Notes: generated by a model not told the origin, from the sequence alone. A DNA stretch of 64,000 bases from Marinicella algicola (GCF_028401385.1 NZ_JAQOMR010000001.1:1118501-1182500); one strand, 5' to 3'; positions 1 through 10,894 are shown, counted from the stretch's first letter. A program made the numbers and translations.

Positions 1-1457
1 GGGCCTTTTCGATGAAGCCGCTGTCCGGCACAGCACGGGCAAAATTGCCGCCAAGGCCGACAAAGGCGCGGGAGCGCCCGGAGATCATGGCGCCGATGGC
101 CTCGATTGTGCTGTTGCCGTTTTCGCGCGGCGGTGAGAAGCCGAAGACTGTCTCCAGTGCGTCGAGCAGGGCCACCGGTGGTTTTCGTTGATGCCCATGG
201 TGCGGTCGCCCTGCACATTGGAATGGCCGCGAACCGGGCAAAGCCCGGCACCCGGGCGGCCGATCTGTCCGCGCAGCATCATGAAGCTGGTGATTTCCCG
301 GATGGTGGCGACCGAATGCTCGTGTTGGGTGATGCCCATCGCCCATGTGCAGATCATATTGTCGGCACCGAGATAGATCGCTGCCGCCTTTTCGATTTCG
401 GCCCGCAACAGGCCGGATTGGTCCTCGATGGCGCTCCATTCGGTCGCGCTGACGGCTGCGACATAGCCTTCAAAATCGTGGCAATGGTTGCGAATGAAGT
501 CATCATCGATCACGCCTGTGCCACTTTCTGCGCGCGCCTTCCGGTCGGTGTCGAGCACTGCTTTCGCCATGCCGCGGAAGACGGCCATGTCGCCGCCCAG
601 CCGCGGCTGAAAGTAGTCGCTTGCAATCGGTGCGCTGCCGCCGGTGACCATTTCGCGTTTGCGCTGCGGGTCGGCGAAGCGCTGAAGGCCGCGCTCCTTC
701 AGCGTGTTCAGCGCCACGATACGTGCACCGCGGTCTGCGGCGCGGCGTAGATCGCCAAGCATGCGCGGATGATTGGTGCCGGGGTTCTGGCCGACCACGA
801 AGATCGCATCGGCCTTCTCGAAATCTTCAAGCCGCACGGTACCCTTGCCGATGCCGATGGCCTGGGTCAGCGCGACGCCGGAGGCCTCGTGGCACATATT
901 GGAGCAGTCAGGCATGTTGTTGGTGCCGAAGATGCGGACAAAGAGCTGATAGAGAAAAGCCGCCTCGTTACTGGCGCGGCCAGATGTATAAAACTGCGCT
1001 TCGTCGGGAGAACCGAGCGCCTTGAGGGCCGCCGCGATGCCGGTAAAGGCCTCCTCCCAGGAGACGGGTTCGTAATGATCCGTATCCCGGTTATAGCGCA
1101 TCGGATGGGTCAGGCGGCCATGGTTTTCCAGCGTATAATCGTCAAGCCGGGCAAGTTCGCTGACCGTGAAACGCGAAAAAACGACGGATCGGCCCGCGCA
1201 TCGGTCGCTTCCCAAGATACCGCCTTCACGCCGTTTTCACAGAATTCGAAAGATGAGCCATGCTCGGGGTCGCCCCAGGCGCAGCCGGGGCAATCAAACC
1301 CGTCGGGCTGGTTCGCCTTACTGAGCGCCCGGGCCCCGACCAGCGGTGCGCCGCTTGCCATCAGCGACCGACCAGAAGCGATCAGCGCTTCCCAGCCGCC
1401 TGCCGCCTTGCCGTTGTCTTTGTGCTTTTTACCGCGCTCTATTTTACCGCGTTCCAT
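1..1457 (-). CDS. FdhF/YdeP-type molybdopterin oxidoreductase (partial, two frame breaks)
   Basis: N-terminal two thirds of a molybdopterin-dependent oxidoreductase of the YdeP/FdhF-like family, relatives of formate dehydrogenase alpha subunits whose substrate is mostly unknown. Cysteines near residues 56, 59 and 73 (CPGCAW, then FCENG) fit the N-terminal Fe-S site of the family. Later segments such as LTHPMRYNRD and GRASNEAAFLYQLF fit the cofactor-binding body. I chose the ATG at 1457 because GGGGAGG lies just upstream. The frame breaks at the A run 1176-1181 (one more base restores DPSFF to SRFTVSEL) and near 182-185 (one more base gives GINEK followed by PPVALLDALE). The gene continues beyond position 1. 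It is divergent from mgtE. The family call is strong and the substrate is unknown. Confidence 0.85.
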
Positions 1458-1540
1458 GTGACCTCCCCAGGCCGCTGATGTCTCTGCCAGTTCACTGTAT
1501 TTCAAGAGAATTTAACAAAAAACAAGAATACCGTACATCA

Positions 1541-1671
1541 CTTAGGTAATGCTCTGCGCCGCGGCCGCCAACCGCGACACAGCGGCGCGATCAGAAAAGG
1601 TTGCTCCGGAGCGATTTCATTTCCTGCGAAACCAACTAAGAGATGGGCGCGGTTTCGGAACCGCGCGGGCA
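1541..1671 (+). promoter_or_regulatory. structured 5' leader of mgtE (candidate cis-regulatory RNA)
   Basis: The 160 bases before mgtE hold nested complementarity. CTTAG (1541-1545) can pair with CTAAG (1636-1640) as a closing stem. Inside it CGCCGC pairs with GCGGCG around an inner CGCGG/CCGCG stem (1557-1588), followed by GCTCCGGAGC (1603-1612). Just after the closing stem lies a perfect hairpin, GCGCGGTT, loop TCGG, AACCGCGC (1647-1666). Magnesium transporter genes are often controlled by leaders such as the M-box. I do not recognise the M-box consensus here, so this is a structural observation only. Confidence 0.4.
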
Positions 1672-1702
1672 GGATTGCGTTGCTGACAGAAAGGTTTTCC
1701 GT

Positions 1703-3119
1703 ATGAGCCATCTGGATGAAGAGTTGCTGAACCAGTCCGAAACGCGCGAACAAACCCGCGATATCTACGATGAGGAAGGCACTGTCAGTGCCGAATTTCT
1801 CGGCGGGGTTCAGCAGGCTATTGCCAATGCGGACAGCGCGTTTCTGCTTGATCAGGTCGCCAGTCTGCATGAATCCGAAATCGGCGATGTCATCGAGGCG
1901 CTCGACCATGAAAGCCGTCCGGAACTTGTCCGACTTCTCGGTAATGATTTTGACCTGACAGCCCTGACGGAAGTGGATGAGGCGATCCGCCTCAATATCA
2001 TTGAATCGCTGCCCAGCGAACAACTGATCAGCGCGCTCAGCGCTCTCGATTCGGATGATGCCGTCTACATTCTGGAAGACCTTGCCGACGAAGAGCGCGA
2101 AGGTATTCTTGCCAAGCTGCCCTTCACCGAACGTATCCGGCTCACTCGCTCGCTGGATTATCCGGAAAGTTCGGCCGGCCGACGAATGCAGACGGAGTTC
2201 GTCGCGGTGCCGCCGTTCTGGACGGTCGGGCAGACCATCGACTACATGCGCGAGGATGACGATCTTCCAGAGTCCTTCTCGCAGATCTTTGTTGTCGATC
2301 CGACATTTCGGCTTTTGGGGGCGGCGGATCTCGATCGCATTTTGCGCACCAAGCGGCAGACCAAGATCGAAACCATCATGCGAGAGACCAACCACCCGAT
2401 CGATGCCGAACTCGATCAGGAAGAGGCCGCGCAGGTTTTCGAGCAGTATGACCTTCTCTCCGCCGCTGTCGTCGACAATAACGGTCGGCTTGTCGGCGTT
2501 TTGACCATCGATGATGTCGTCGACGTCATTCACGAAGAGGCCGATGAAGATATCAAGCGCCTCGGTGGTGTCGGCGACGAGGAATTGTCGGATAATGTGA
2601 TGCGTGCGGTGCGTTCACGCTTCGGTTGGCTGTTGATCAATATGGCAACAGCATTTCTGTCGGCCAGCGTCATCGGCCTTTTCGATGAGTTCTATCGGTC
2701 AGATGCTCGCCCTGGCCGTGCTGATGCCAGTCGTGGCTTCCATGGGCGGCAATGCCGGAACCCAGACCATGACGGTGACGGTGCGCGCGCTCGCTACCCG
2801 TGACCTTGATATTTACAATGCCGCGCGGATCATCCGCCGGGAGGCCGGCGTCGGATTGTTCAACGGCGTTGCATTTGCCCTGCTAATTGCGATAGCGGCC
2901 GGCTACTGGTTCGATAATCCGCAACTGGGCGGTGTTGTTGCCGCAGCGATGGTCATCAACATGTTCGCCGCCGCCATGGCGGGTATTCTTATTCCCCTTT
3001 TGCTGGACAGGGCTGGCGCCGACCCGGCCATATCCTCGACCGTCTTTGTGACCACTACAACCGATGTAATCGGCTTTTTCTCGTTTTTGGGAATTGCGAC
3101 CTGGTGGTTTAATATTTAA
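1703..3119 (+). CDS. mgtE: Magnesium transporter MgtE (one frame break)
   Basis: MgtE-family Mg2+ channel of the inner membrane, about 471 residues once repaired. The order is an acidic N domain (about 1-130), paired CBS domains (about 140-265, with QIFVVD and VVDNNGRLVGVLTIDDVVDVI), then a transmembrane domain with the family signature GGNAGTQTMTVTVRAL. The N and CBS domains normally sense cytosolic Mg2+ and gate the pore. The ATG at 1703 is followed by MSHLDEELLN, with AAGG upstream. The frame breaks near 2688-2694: removing one base from GAGTTC joins GLFDE to IGQMLALAVLMP. It is followed at once by a MerR regulator gene and is probably controlled by the structured leader upstream. Confidence 0.93.
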
Positions 3120-3171
3120 GTTTAAGAATATTTCTGGTTTATTCATTCGACTGATAGTGGTGAGATCTGTT

Positions 3172-3560
3172 GTGCAGAAGCGATTTTATTCGATTACCGA
3201 CCTGACACGTGAATTCGGTGTTTCCACGCGAACGCTCAGATTTTACGAAGATGAGGGGCTGTTGCAGCCAGAAAGACGTGGGCGCACGCGGCTTTACAGC
3301 GAAAATGAGCGTGTTCTGATCAAAAAATCCTTCGCAGCCGTCGTATTGGACTTCCGCTCGCCGAGATCAAAGATATCCTGAATTTGTTCCACCGTCCGCC
3401 GACAGAGATGGGTCAGCTCCAGCAAACCATGGACAAGATCAAATCCCGGCGCGATGAATTGCGCCAGAAACGCCGCGATATCGATGAGATCATGACGGAA
3501 CTCGACAATGTCGAAGAGACCTGCCTTACACGCCTTGCTGAAATTGGCGTCGGCACCTGA
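3172..3560 (+). CDS. MerR-family transcriptional regulator (one frame break)
   Basis: About 129-residue MerR regulator: winged helix-turn-helix at the N terminus (YSITDLTREFGVSTRTLRFY, then EDEGLL), followed by a helical coiled-coil dimerisation segment rich in Lys, Arg and Glu. The N terminus resembles LiuR-type regulators of branched-chain acyl-CoA catabolism, but no such genes are adjacent, so the ligand is unknown. I prefer the GTG at 3172, with GGTGAG upstream; an earlier in-frame start at 3094 would overlap mgtE. The frame breaks in the A run at 3322-3327: one more A converts the tail to ILRSRRIGLPLAEIKDILNL and on to the stop at 3560. It converges with the DUF1624 gene 24 bases away. 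Confidence 0.85.
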
Positions 3561-3584
3561 TCCTTTCAGCTTTTCCCGCCTTTT

Positions 3585-4525
3585 CTAACGTATACTGCAT
3601 GACATCGCGATCCGTCCGAGTGCAACCGCATCCTTGTCGGTGGTCTGGTTGCGCATCAGTGGCTCCAGCAGTCCTTCTGATTCCAGCACATCGCGTGTGC
3701 AGGTACAATAAGTTAAGCAAAGGCCGCTTCATCGGTTCGCTCGCAGCTTGTCTGGCAGCTCGACAGATAGGCTGGCGCCAGGTCCGGCGGAACCACAAGC
3801 GTTGCAGCGTAGACGAGGCCGAAAAGAATGGGCTGGTGCAGCAGATAGAACACCAGGCTGTGCCGGCCGATAAGGGTCAGCAGGTTTTCCCGCTTTGGCA
3901 GTTGTCTTTGGCGTTTCAGCCATTCGTATGTCCATCTGGAGACTGCTATCCCGACGAGGAACGGCCCGATCCAGGGCAAAAGCGGAACGAAGTCGTTTGA
4001 GGACGGCGGATGCGCGGCCATGCCGATCCAGGCGAGATAACGCGGATCGAGCACATCGAAGCTTGCAAAATGCGGTAATAGTGCTGCGACGACGCCAATT
4101 GCGAAAGTAATGGCGGCCGGCACGCGCAAAAACAGAAGGCCGATGATGGACGCAGCGGCGATGGCGTGCAGGATGCCGAAATAGATGATCGCTTCCGGTG
4201 TCGTGAACCAGGACACGATGGTGATTGCCACGCTGGCCAGAACCAGCACACCAATCCGCCTGGCGAATGAGGCGAGCCTCAGCGATTTTCCATGGGCCAT
4301 CCAAAGGCTGTACCCCGCCAGAAACAGAAAGCTTCCGGCAATCAGATGGGCAAAAATCGCCCAACCGCCCCGCGTCGAGACGCCAGACGGTACATAGCCG
4401 AAGAAATCGAGATCCCAAGTGAAATGGTAGATCGCCATGGCGACGAGTGCGATCCCGCGCGCTGCATCGATGCTGTGGATACGGCGGTTTTTGGTGCTCG
4501 CCTCAGATGTCGGTGTGGCGGTCAT
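3585..4525 (-). CDS. DUF1624 (HGSNAT-like) integral membrane protein (one frame break)
   Basis: Polytopic membrane protein of the DUF1624 family, distantly related to heparan-alpha-glucosaminide N-acetyltransferase. IDAARGIALVAMAIYHFTWD is the family N-terminal signature, and about seven hydrophobic helices follow. Its biochemical role in bacteria is not established. The apparent stop at 3713 is false: one more base in the AAA run at 3719-3721 continues the frame into a Cys-rich cytoplasmic tail (AFCLTYCTCTRDVLESEGLL) ending at 3585. Its ATG shares one base with the stop codon of the upstream DUF599 gene (TGATG), so the two are probably translationally coupled. Confidence 0.82.
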
Positions 4526-5233
4526 CAGGTCCCCTCGCTATTGGATTCGCTCGCTTCGATTATCGTTTTGCGCGCATCGGAAAAATACTGCCGCCGCATC
4601 AGGATCATGAACACGAAAGCTGTCGAGGCCATAAAGAAATAGGGGCCGAGAAACCATCCAAGATACCCGATGGAGAGAAAAATTGCCCTCAATCCCGTGT
4701 TGAAATGACGGGCGGCGATGATGTTGACCTCCGCAACCCGCTCGGCCATGCGCTCCAGCACTCTCCGGTCTTTTTCCGTACTGGTGATCATCGGAAGGCC
4801 ACCGAACAGGATCGTGTTGTAGTTGAACAACCGGTAGGACCACCCGAACTTGAAGAAGGAATAGCCGAAGATCGCCGCAAGTCCACCGGCCTTCATTTCA
4901 AAGGCAGCGCGGGTGCTTGGTATCAACCCTGGCAGATCCTCGAACAATATTTGTGCCCTGTCGGCCTCGCCCATCAGCGCGAAGCAACCGCCAATGGCGA
5001 ATATCGAGGTCGAAGCGAAAAAGCGGTGCCGTTCTGGAGGCCGGAAAGGATCTGGGTATCGATCATACGCAGGTCGCGCATCAATGCTGTCTGCATCCAG
5101 CGTTTGCGATGGATCAGCATGGCGCCGGTAAGGCTCGTGCGCCGGATCAGCCCGAAGCGTCCGCTGACGAGACCGTCGAAAACAAACCAGCAGCAGAGAA
5201 AAAAGTCAGGGCGAGAAAATCCGCACTTGTCAT
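4525..5233 (-). CDS. DUF599 membrane protein (two frame breaks)
   Basis: Membrane protein of the DUF599 family, about 236 residues once repaired. NTQ-like family segments are visible (DTQILSGLQNGTAF, and ARHFNTGLRAIFLSIGYLGW), with four to five hydrophobic helices. Function is unknown; in rhizobia it is usually a stand-alone or small-operon gene. The frame breaks in two A runs read on the plus strand, 5018-5022 and 5199-5204. Adding one base at each gives a continuous protein starting at the ATG at 5233 (MTSADFLALTFFL). The downstream DUF1624 gene overlaps its stop by one base, which suggests a two-gene operon of membrane proteins. Confidence 0.8.
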
Positions 5234-5459
5234 GGATCCGGCCTTCAATGGTTCGGCTTTTCGAGGCGCTCACAATGACTTGGCAAGCGTGCGATCGGCA
5301 CAATCATCCTGTTTTGTCGGCAGCGAAGAACCAATGCAAGCACGGTTTCTCCAAAATTCTGAAAATTCGCCATTGCAGTTTATGTGACAGTTTAATAAAG
5401 CGATAACCATCGGTGCACATCCTCCCAAAGTGCACTGGGGTCAAAAAACCGGAGTGATC

Positions 5460-5561
5460 ATGGAAGATACCGCTCACAAGTCCTGCTGGGGCGTAACCCT
5501 GCGGGCTGTCATCGGAATTGGTGCTGTTCTCGGATTTGCCTATCTTGTTGTTGCCGTTTAA
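5460..5561 (+). CDS. 33-residue single-span membrane peptide
   Basis: Small ORF of 33 codons. The start is preceded by GGAG at ideal distance (GGAGTGATC then ATG). The first dozen residues are polar (MEDTAHKSCWG), followed by one hydrophobic span (VIGIGAVLGFAYLVVAV) that runs to the C terminus. A strong terminator begins 22 bases after the stop, so this is a complete monocistronic unit. An inverted GTGCA/TGCAC repeat lies in its leader (about 5413-5435). I do not recognise a family. A good ribosome binding site, a plausible transmembrane helix and a dedicated terminator make it credible as a real small membrane protein. Confidence 0.6.
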   Translation: MEDTAHKSCWGVTLRAVIGIGAVLGFAYLVVAV

Positions 5562-5583
5562 CCGGCATTGAAGTTCTCCACAA

Positions 5584-5625
5584 AACAACGGCGTCGCCTT
5601 TCAAAGGCCGCCGTTGTTTTCGTTT
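5584..5625 (+). terminator. Rho-independent terminator after the small membrane ORF
   Basis: AACAACGGCG pairs with CGCCGTTGTT, and the stem is extended inside by GCCTTT/AAAGGC. A T run follows at 5617-5620 (TTTTCGTTT). It sits 22 bases after the stop at 5561 and before sdaA, so it isolates the small ORF from sdaA. Confidence 0.8.
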
Positions 5626-5787
5626 CCAGGGTATGGTTACGATCTGCGCCAGATTTTTCAAGCCAGCTTTTGAGGACGATCTGTCGCGTTCCGGTGCGGC
5701 AATGTCGATGATTGACACGTTCATGTGTCTTCACGGGCGCCTAATCGATGCAGTAAGGTCGACTTTTGTGGCAATGGAGAGACCGAA

Positions 5788-7200
5788 GTGTTTTTGTCGG
5801 TTTTCGAGGTTTTCAAGATCGGTATCGGCCCGTCTAGTTCCCATACGATGGGGCCGATGTCGGCAGCCAACCGCTTTCTCGCGCTTCTGGCGTCTAACGA
5901 CTGGCCACGGCCCGCAGGCGCAGTCGTTTCGCGCCTCAGCGTCAGCCTGCATGGCTCGTTAGCCTATACCGGCGTCGGCCACGCAACCGACCGCGCTGTG
6001 ATACTCGGCCTTGCCGGCGAGCGGCCGGAGACGGTTGATCCCGATGCCATGGATGCGACCATAGCCCAGATCCGGCAAAAGGGTACTGTCGAGCCTGCGG
6101 GGCATCCTGGCTACGCATTCGATTGCGATGCGGATGTGATTTTCAACAGGAAAGAATCGCTGCCGGGCCACGCCAACGGCATGACATTTTATGCACTGAA
6201 TACCGACGGCACGATCCTCCTGCGCCAGATTTATTATTCCATCGGTGGCGGTTTCGTGCTCACCGATACCGAACTGACCGCCTGGCAGGAGGCGCGGAAT
6301 TCTCCGGCGAGCGACAAGCAGACAGACGATATCCCGTTTCCCTTCAGGACGGCCGCCGAGATGCTTTCCATGGCGAAGCGGTCGGGCATGACAATCGCCG
6401 CTATGAAGCGTGCAAACGAGGAAGCGCGCATGCCGCGCGAAAAACTCGATGCCGGTCTGGACGGTCTCGTCGGCGCAATGGATGGCTGCATTGATCGTGG
6501 ACTGAGGGGCGAGGGCGTGCTGCCGGGCGGGCTGCATGTGCGCCGCCGCGCTGGCCAGCTTTATGAAAAGCTCTCCGCGGCGAAACTTTCAAACCAGTTC
6601 GACCCGATGATGGCCAATGACTGGCTCTCGATGTTCGCCATGGCGGTCAATGAGGAAAATGCGGCTGGTGGACGCGTCGTCACCGCGCCGACCAACGGGG
6701 CGGCCGGTGTTGTGCCCGCGACGCTACGTTATTGCCGGGAGTTCCAGAGTGCCGCCGGCAAGGACGCTACGCGCGACTTTCTGCTGACGGCAGCGGCCAT
6801 AGGCGGCATCATCAAGACCAACGCCTCGATTTCCGGCGCGGAAGTCGGCTGTCAGGGTGAGGTGGGGTCTGCCTCGGCCATGGCGGCGGCCGGGCTGGCG
6901 GCGGCCATGGGCGGCACACCGGAGCAGGTGGAAAACGCAGCCGAAATCGCACTGGAGCATCATCTCGGCATGACTTGCGATCCGATTGCCGGTCTTGTGC
7001 AGGTTCCTTGCATCGAACGGAACGCGCTGGGCGCGGTCAAGGCGGTGACCGCAGCCTCGCTGGCGCTGAAGGGCGATGGCACTCATTTCGTGCCTCTCGA
7101 CAATTGTATCGAGACCATGCGCCAGACCGGCAGCGACATGCACGAGAAATACAAGGAAACCTCCACCGGCGGGCTGGCCGTCAATGTGGTGGATTGCTGA
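5788..7200 (+). CDS. sdaA: L-serine ammonia-lyase (single-chain, Fe-S)
   Basis: Single-chain L-serine dehydratase converting serine to pyruvate and ammonia, 470 residues. The N-terminal beta domain begins [16 protein letters not shown], and the C-terminal alpha domain contains [13 protein letters not shown] and [20 protein letters not shown]. Cysteines in GCQGE, MTCDP and VPCIE fit the catalytic [4Fe-4S] cluster. The chain ends [10 protein letters not shown], the family's C-terminal Cys tail. I chose the GTG at 5788 because GGAGAG lies seven bases upstream and the family begins close to this point; the in-frame ATG at 5725 has no ribosome binding site. The gene is intact and monocistronic, with DUF1489 55 bases downstream. 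Confidence 0.95.
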   Translation: MFLSVFEVFKIGIGPSSSHTMGPMSAANRFLALLASNDWPRPAGAVVSRLSVSLHGSLAYTGVGHATDRAVILGLAGERPETVDPDAMDATIAQIRQKGTVEPAGHPGYAFDCDADVIFNRKESLPGHANGMTFYALNTDGTILLRQIYYSIGGGFVLTDTELTAWQEARNSPASDKQTDDIPFPFRTAAEMLSMAKRSGMTIAAMKRANEEARMPREKLDAGLDGLVGAMDGCIDRGLRGEGVLPGGLHVRRRAGQLYEKLSAAKLSNQFDPMMANDWLSMFAMAVNEENAAGGRVVTAPTNGAAGVVPATLRYCREFQSAAGKDATRDFLLTAAAIGGIIKTNASISGAEVGCQGEVGSASAMAAAGLAAAMGGTPEQVENAAEIALEHHLGMTCDPIAGLVQVPCIERNALGAVKAVTAASLALKGDGTHFVPLDNCIETMRQTGSDMHEKYKETSTGGLAVNVVDC

Positions 7201-7255
7201 GGCCACGTTCACTCATACCTTGACGCAGCCCGTCGCGCGCGCTTGATAGGGCGCT

Positions 7256-7690
7256 ATGAGCCTTCATCTTCTCAAACTCTGTGTCGGGGCGACGAGCATC
7301 GACGATCTGCGCGGCTGGGTATCCGAGCGCGCCATGTCCGCCATGGCCGCCGGTCTCGATCCGCACAGCGTGCACACCACCCGCATGACCCCGAAACGGC
7401 GCGACGAGCTGCTTGAAGGCGGCTCGCTCTACTGGGTGATCGCCGGCCAGATCCGCGCCCGCCAGACGCTGCTCGATATCACCAACCATACGGACGGACA
7501 GGGGATCCAGCGCTGCGACCTGATCCTTGCGCCTCAGGTGATCGACACGGTGCCTGTGCCGCGTAAGCCGTTTCAGGGCTGGCGCTACCTGAAGACCGAA
7601 GACGCACCGCGCGACCTTGATTTCGGCGATGGCGGTGACGAAATGCCGGACGACCTGCGCGCAGAACTGGCAGAGCTCGGGCTGCTTTGA
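7256..7690 (+). CDS. DUF1489 family protein
   Basis: 144-residue protein of the alphaproteobacterial DUF1489 family. Recognisable segments are HTTRMTPKRRDELLEGGSLY, WVIAGQIRARQ, and a basic-aromatic stretch ending PVPRKPFQGWRYL. No catalytic motif is evident, no signal peptide or membrane span is seen, and the function is unknown. Start at MSLHLLKLCVG; the reading frame is intact. It lies 55 bases downstream of sdaA and converges with the aap transporter operon, from which it is separated by about 53 bases. Family assignment is confident; role is not. Confidence 0.85.
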   Translation: MSLHLLKLCVGATSIDDLRGWVSERAMSAMAAGLDPHSVHTTRMTPKRRDELLEGGSLYWVIAGQIRARQTLLDITNHTDGQGIQRCDLILAPQVIDTVPVPRKPFQGWRYLKTEDAPRDLDFGDGGDEMPDDLRAELAELGLL

Positions 7691-7743
7691 TGGTTCCATA
7701 AAAGAGCGGACCGAGGCTCCGCTCCTTTGATGCGGTATCCGCC

Positions 7744-8520
7744 TCAGTGCAGGATCTGGCTCAGGAACAGTTTGGTGCGTTCGTGCTGCGGATTGTCGAA
7801 GAACTCGTGCGGCGAATTCTGTTCAACGATCTGACCCTGGTCCATGAAGATCACGCGGTTGGCGACCTGACGGGCAAAGCCCATTTCGTGGGTCACGCAC
7901 AGCATGGTCATGCCTTCTTCGGCAAGCCCCACCATGGTGTCGAGCACTTCCTTGATCATCTCCGGGTCGAGCGCCGAGGTCGGCTCATCGAACAGCATGA
8001 TCTTCGGGCTCATGCACAGCGAGCGGGCAATCGCCACGCGCTGTTGCTGGCCGCCGGAAAGCTGGCCGGGATACTTGTCCGCCTGCTCGGGGATCTTCAC
8101 CCGCTCCAGGTAGTGCATTGCGATTTCCTCGGCTTCCTTCTTCGGCATCTTGCGCACCCAGATCGGCGCCAGCGTACAGTTTTCGAGGATTGTCAGATGC
8201 GGGAACAGGTTGAAGTGCTGGAACACCATACCGACTTCGCGGCGGATTTCATCGATCTTCTTCAGATCGTCGGTCAGCTCGATATTGTCGACGATGATAT
8301 TGCCCTTCTGGTGTTCTTCCAGGCGGTTGATGCAGCGGATCATCGTTGACTTGCCTGACCCCGAAGGCCCGGCGATAACGATGCGCTCGCCCTTCATGAC
8401 CTTCAGGTTGATGTCACGCAGGACGTGAAAGTCACCATACCATTTGTTGACGTGGATCATCTCTACCGCAACCTCGGTATCCGAGACGGTCATGTGAGAC
8501 GTATCGATAGTTTCTACCAT
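7744..8520 (-). CDS. aapP: General L-amino acid ABC transporter, ATP-binding protein AapP
   Basis: 258-residue ATPase of the polar amino acid uptake family and last gene of the aapJQMP operon. Walker [10 protein letters not shown] is at about 51-59, the signature LSGGQQQR near 160, Walker [13 protein letters not shown] follows, and the switch His is in CVTHEMGF. It powers uptake of a broad range of L-amino acids through AapQ/AapM with AapJ as the periplasmic receptor. It starts 23 bases after the repaired aapM stop. The reading frame is intact and the length is typical for the family. Confidence 0.95.
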   Translation of the reverse strand: MVETIDTSHMTVSDTEVAVEMIHVNKWYGDFHVLRDINLKVMKGERIVIAGPSGSGKSTMIRCINRLEEHQKGNIIVDNIELTDDLKKIDEIRREVGMVFQHFNLFPHLTILENCTLAPIWVRKMPKKEAEEIAMHYLERVKIPEQADKYPGQLSGGQQQRVAIARSLCMSPKIMLFDEPTSALDPEMIKEVLDTMVGLAEEGMTMLCVTHEMGFARQVANRVIFMDQGQIVEQNSPHEFFDNPQHERTKLFLSQILH

Positions 8521-8543
8521 GATTTTACCCTCAAATACTTTGG

Positions 8544-9699
8544 CTAACTTCTATGTCCGGTATCCAGGTGGCGCTCCATGAAGCTGGAATAGCGCGACAT
8601 GGCGAAGCAGAAGACCCAGAAGACGATGCCGGCGAAAATCAGGCCGGTGATCGGAGTGACGGGCGAGGCCCATGTCGAGATCTGTGAAGTTGAACTTGAT
8701 GATGCCGAGCAGGTCGAACATGCCGACGATCGAGACCAGCGACGTGTCCTTGAAGATGGAGATGAACTGGTTGACGATCGCCGGGATCACCAGCTTTATC
8801 GCCTGCGGCAGGATGATCAGTCGCATGGTCTGCCAGTAACCGAGGCCGAGCGATGCCGCGCCCTCGAACTGCCCCTTCGGCATCGCCTGCAGGCCGCCGC
8901 GAATGGTCTCTGCCATATAAGCTGAGATGAACAGCGACACGCCGACAATGGCACGCAGGAACTTGTTGATGGTCATGCCTTCCGGCAGGAACAGCGGCAA
9001 CATCACGCTCGCCATGAACAGGATGGTGATCAGCGGCACGCCGCGCACCACTTCGATGAACGTGATGGAGAGCGTACGCACCACCGGCAGTTTCGACCGC
9101 CGCCCGAGCGCCAGCACAATGCCGAAGGGTAGCGAAACGGCGATCGCGAAGTAGGAGAGGATCAGCGTCACCATCAACCCGCCCCAGTCGGACGTGTTGA
9201 CAACCGGAAGGCCGAAAACGCCGCCATAAAGGATGAAGAAGGAGATGAACGGCAGCGCAAGGAACAACAGGAATGCGTTCCAGCCCTTGTGGGGTGCACT
9301 CGGCATCAGCATCGGGATCAGCAGGAGTGTAAACACCGCGCCGACGAGGATCGGACGCCAGAGTTCGGCATCAGGATACCGACCGAAGATGATCTGATCC
9401 ATCTTGTTGCCGATGAACGCCCAGCAGGCCCCGCTCCAGCCATCCGGCCGCATGCCGCCCTGTGCCACGGTCGCGCAGGTTGCGCGGTCGGTCCCGGTCC
9501 AGGCGGCGTCGATAAACAGCCAGTCAATGATGGGCGGGATCGCCCAGACCAGAAAGATGATGCCGATGATGGAGAGGATCGTATCCTTGGGTGTGGCGAA
9601 CAGATTGGCTCTGACCCACTGGATTGCTGTTCCTTCTTTCTTTGGCGCAGGCTTTTGTGCCTGCATTTCCTTTCGGACGTAAGCCAGTTCTTTCGCCAT
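8544..9699 (-). CDS. aapM: General L-amino acid ABC transporter permease AapM (frame break near C terminus)
   Basis: Inner-membrane permease of the aap transporter, about 385 residues. It has a long N-terminal cytoplasmic segment, an extended periplasmic loop typical of Aap permeases (including [14 protein letters not shown]), and the ATPase-contact EAA region ([20 protein letters not shown]). [13 protein letters not shown] marks the HisM/HisQ family. The frame changes by one near 8661-8675; after that point another frame gives [19 protein letters not shown] and ends at 8544. I could not tell whether one base is extra or two are missing. The start is one base after the aapQ stop, so coupled translation is likely. 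Confidence 0.92.
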
Positions 9700-9700
9700 C

Positions 9701-10894
9701 TTATCTCTCCACCAGGGCCATCTTGGCGTTGAACCAGTTCATGAAGATCGACGTCAGGATCGACAGGGTGAGATAGATGATCATCCAGATCGTCACCACC
9801 TCGACAGCCTGACCCGTCTGGTTGAGGACGGTTTTGCCGACCGCGACGATATCGGCATAGCCGATCGCGACGGCGAGCGAGGAGTTCTTGGTGAGGCTCA
9901 GGTATTCACTGGTCATCGGTGGAATGATGATGCGCATCGCCTGCGGCACGACCACCAGCCGGGTGACCTTACGCGGATGGAGGCCGAGCGCACTGGCGGC
10001 CTCGGTCTGGCCCTTGGCGACGCCCAGAATGCCGCCGCGAATGATCTCTGCCATGAAAGCCGCGGTATAGAGCGACAGCGCCAGATAGAGCGACATGAAT
10101 TCCGGCCCGATCACGGCGCCGCCTTGCAGGTTGAAACGACCCTTGACCGGTATATCGAACGTGACCGGCATGCCGGACACGAAATAGGCGATGAGCGGCA
10201 GAAGGATCAGGATCGCGATACCGGTTCTGATCACCGGAAACTGCTGGCCGGTCGCCATCTGCCTGCGTTTCGCCCAGACGGCAAGGCTCATGATTGCGGC
10301 AATGGCGACCACCAGTGCTGCGCCCATAAACCAGGAGCCGGGTCCGAATATCGGCGTGGGAAAGGCAAGACCGCGATTATTGAGGTAGATATCGAGCGGC
10401 AGGGAGAGTGAATCGCGCGCCGAAGGCAGCAGCGACAGAACGCCCGTATAGAAAAAGAAAATGACCAGCAACGGCGGAATGTTGCGGAAGATTTCCACGT
10501 AGACCTGGCTGAGTTTGGCCATGAGCCAATTCGAGGAAAGCCTCCCGACGCCGACGATAAAGCCGATAATCGTCGCCGTAATGATGCCAGCGACAGAGAC
10601 GATGATCGTGTTGACGATGCCGATGACCAGAGCGCGGCCGTAGGTCATATCGTTATTGTAGGCGATCGGCGTTTGCGCGATGTCGAAGCCGGCGCGACTG
10701 TCGAGAAAGCTGAAACCGGAGGCGATGCCGGCGTTCCGCAGGTTTGTGATTGTGTTGTCCGTGACCCACCAGACAAATCCGACAACCAGAATGGCCGTAA
10801 CCAGTTGGTAGAGGAAACCTCTGACGGCGGGATTGTATAGAAGCGCGGCAGCCCGCGACTCCCCAAAGGAAGCGTTGCTTATCGTATCAGCCAT
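9701..10894 (-). CDS. aapQ: General L-amino acid ABC transporter permease AapQ
   Basis: 397-residue inner-membrane permease partner of AapM. The EAA loop reads [40 protein letters not shown] and [20 protein letters not shown] are family hallmarks. Eight or so hydrophobic helices are visible, with the insert between the early and late spans that distinguishes Aap permeases. I moved the start from 10975 to the ATG at 10894 ([11 protein letters not shown]) because GGGGAA lies directly upstream and the extra N terminus overlaps the end of aapJ. Intact. The 108-base gap to aapJ is the largest in the operon. Confidence 0.93.
   Translation of the reverse strand: MADTISNASFGESRAAALLYNPAVRGFLYQLVTAILVVGFVWWVTDNTITNLRNAGIASGFSFLDSRAGFDIAQTPIAYNNDMTYGRALVIGIVNTIIVSVAGIITATIIGFIVGVGRLSSNWLMAKLSQVYVEIFRNIPPLLVIFFFYTGVLSLLPSARDSLSLPLDIYLNNRGLAFPTPIFGPGSWFMGAALVVAIAAIMSLAVWAKRRQMATGQQFPVIRTGIAILILLPLIAYFVSGMPVTFDIPVKGRFNLQGGAVIGPEFMSLYLALSLYTAAFMAEIIRGGILGVAKGQTEAASALGLHPRKVTRLVVVPQAMRIIIPPMTSEYLSLTKNSSLAVAIGYADIVAVGKTVLNQTGQAVEVVTIWMIIYLTLSILTSIFMNWFNAKMALVER

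Noticed and set aside
106..750. 214-codon plus-strand ORF over the oxidoreductase gene
   Set aside because: It is antisense to a recognisable protein and has a composition driven by the other strand. No family features.
4447..5406. 319-codon plus-strand ORF across DUF1624 and DUF599
   Set aside because: Antisense shadow of two recognisable membrane protein genes; no ribosome binding site or family match.
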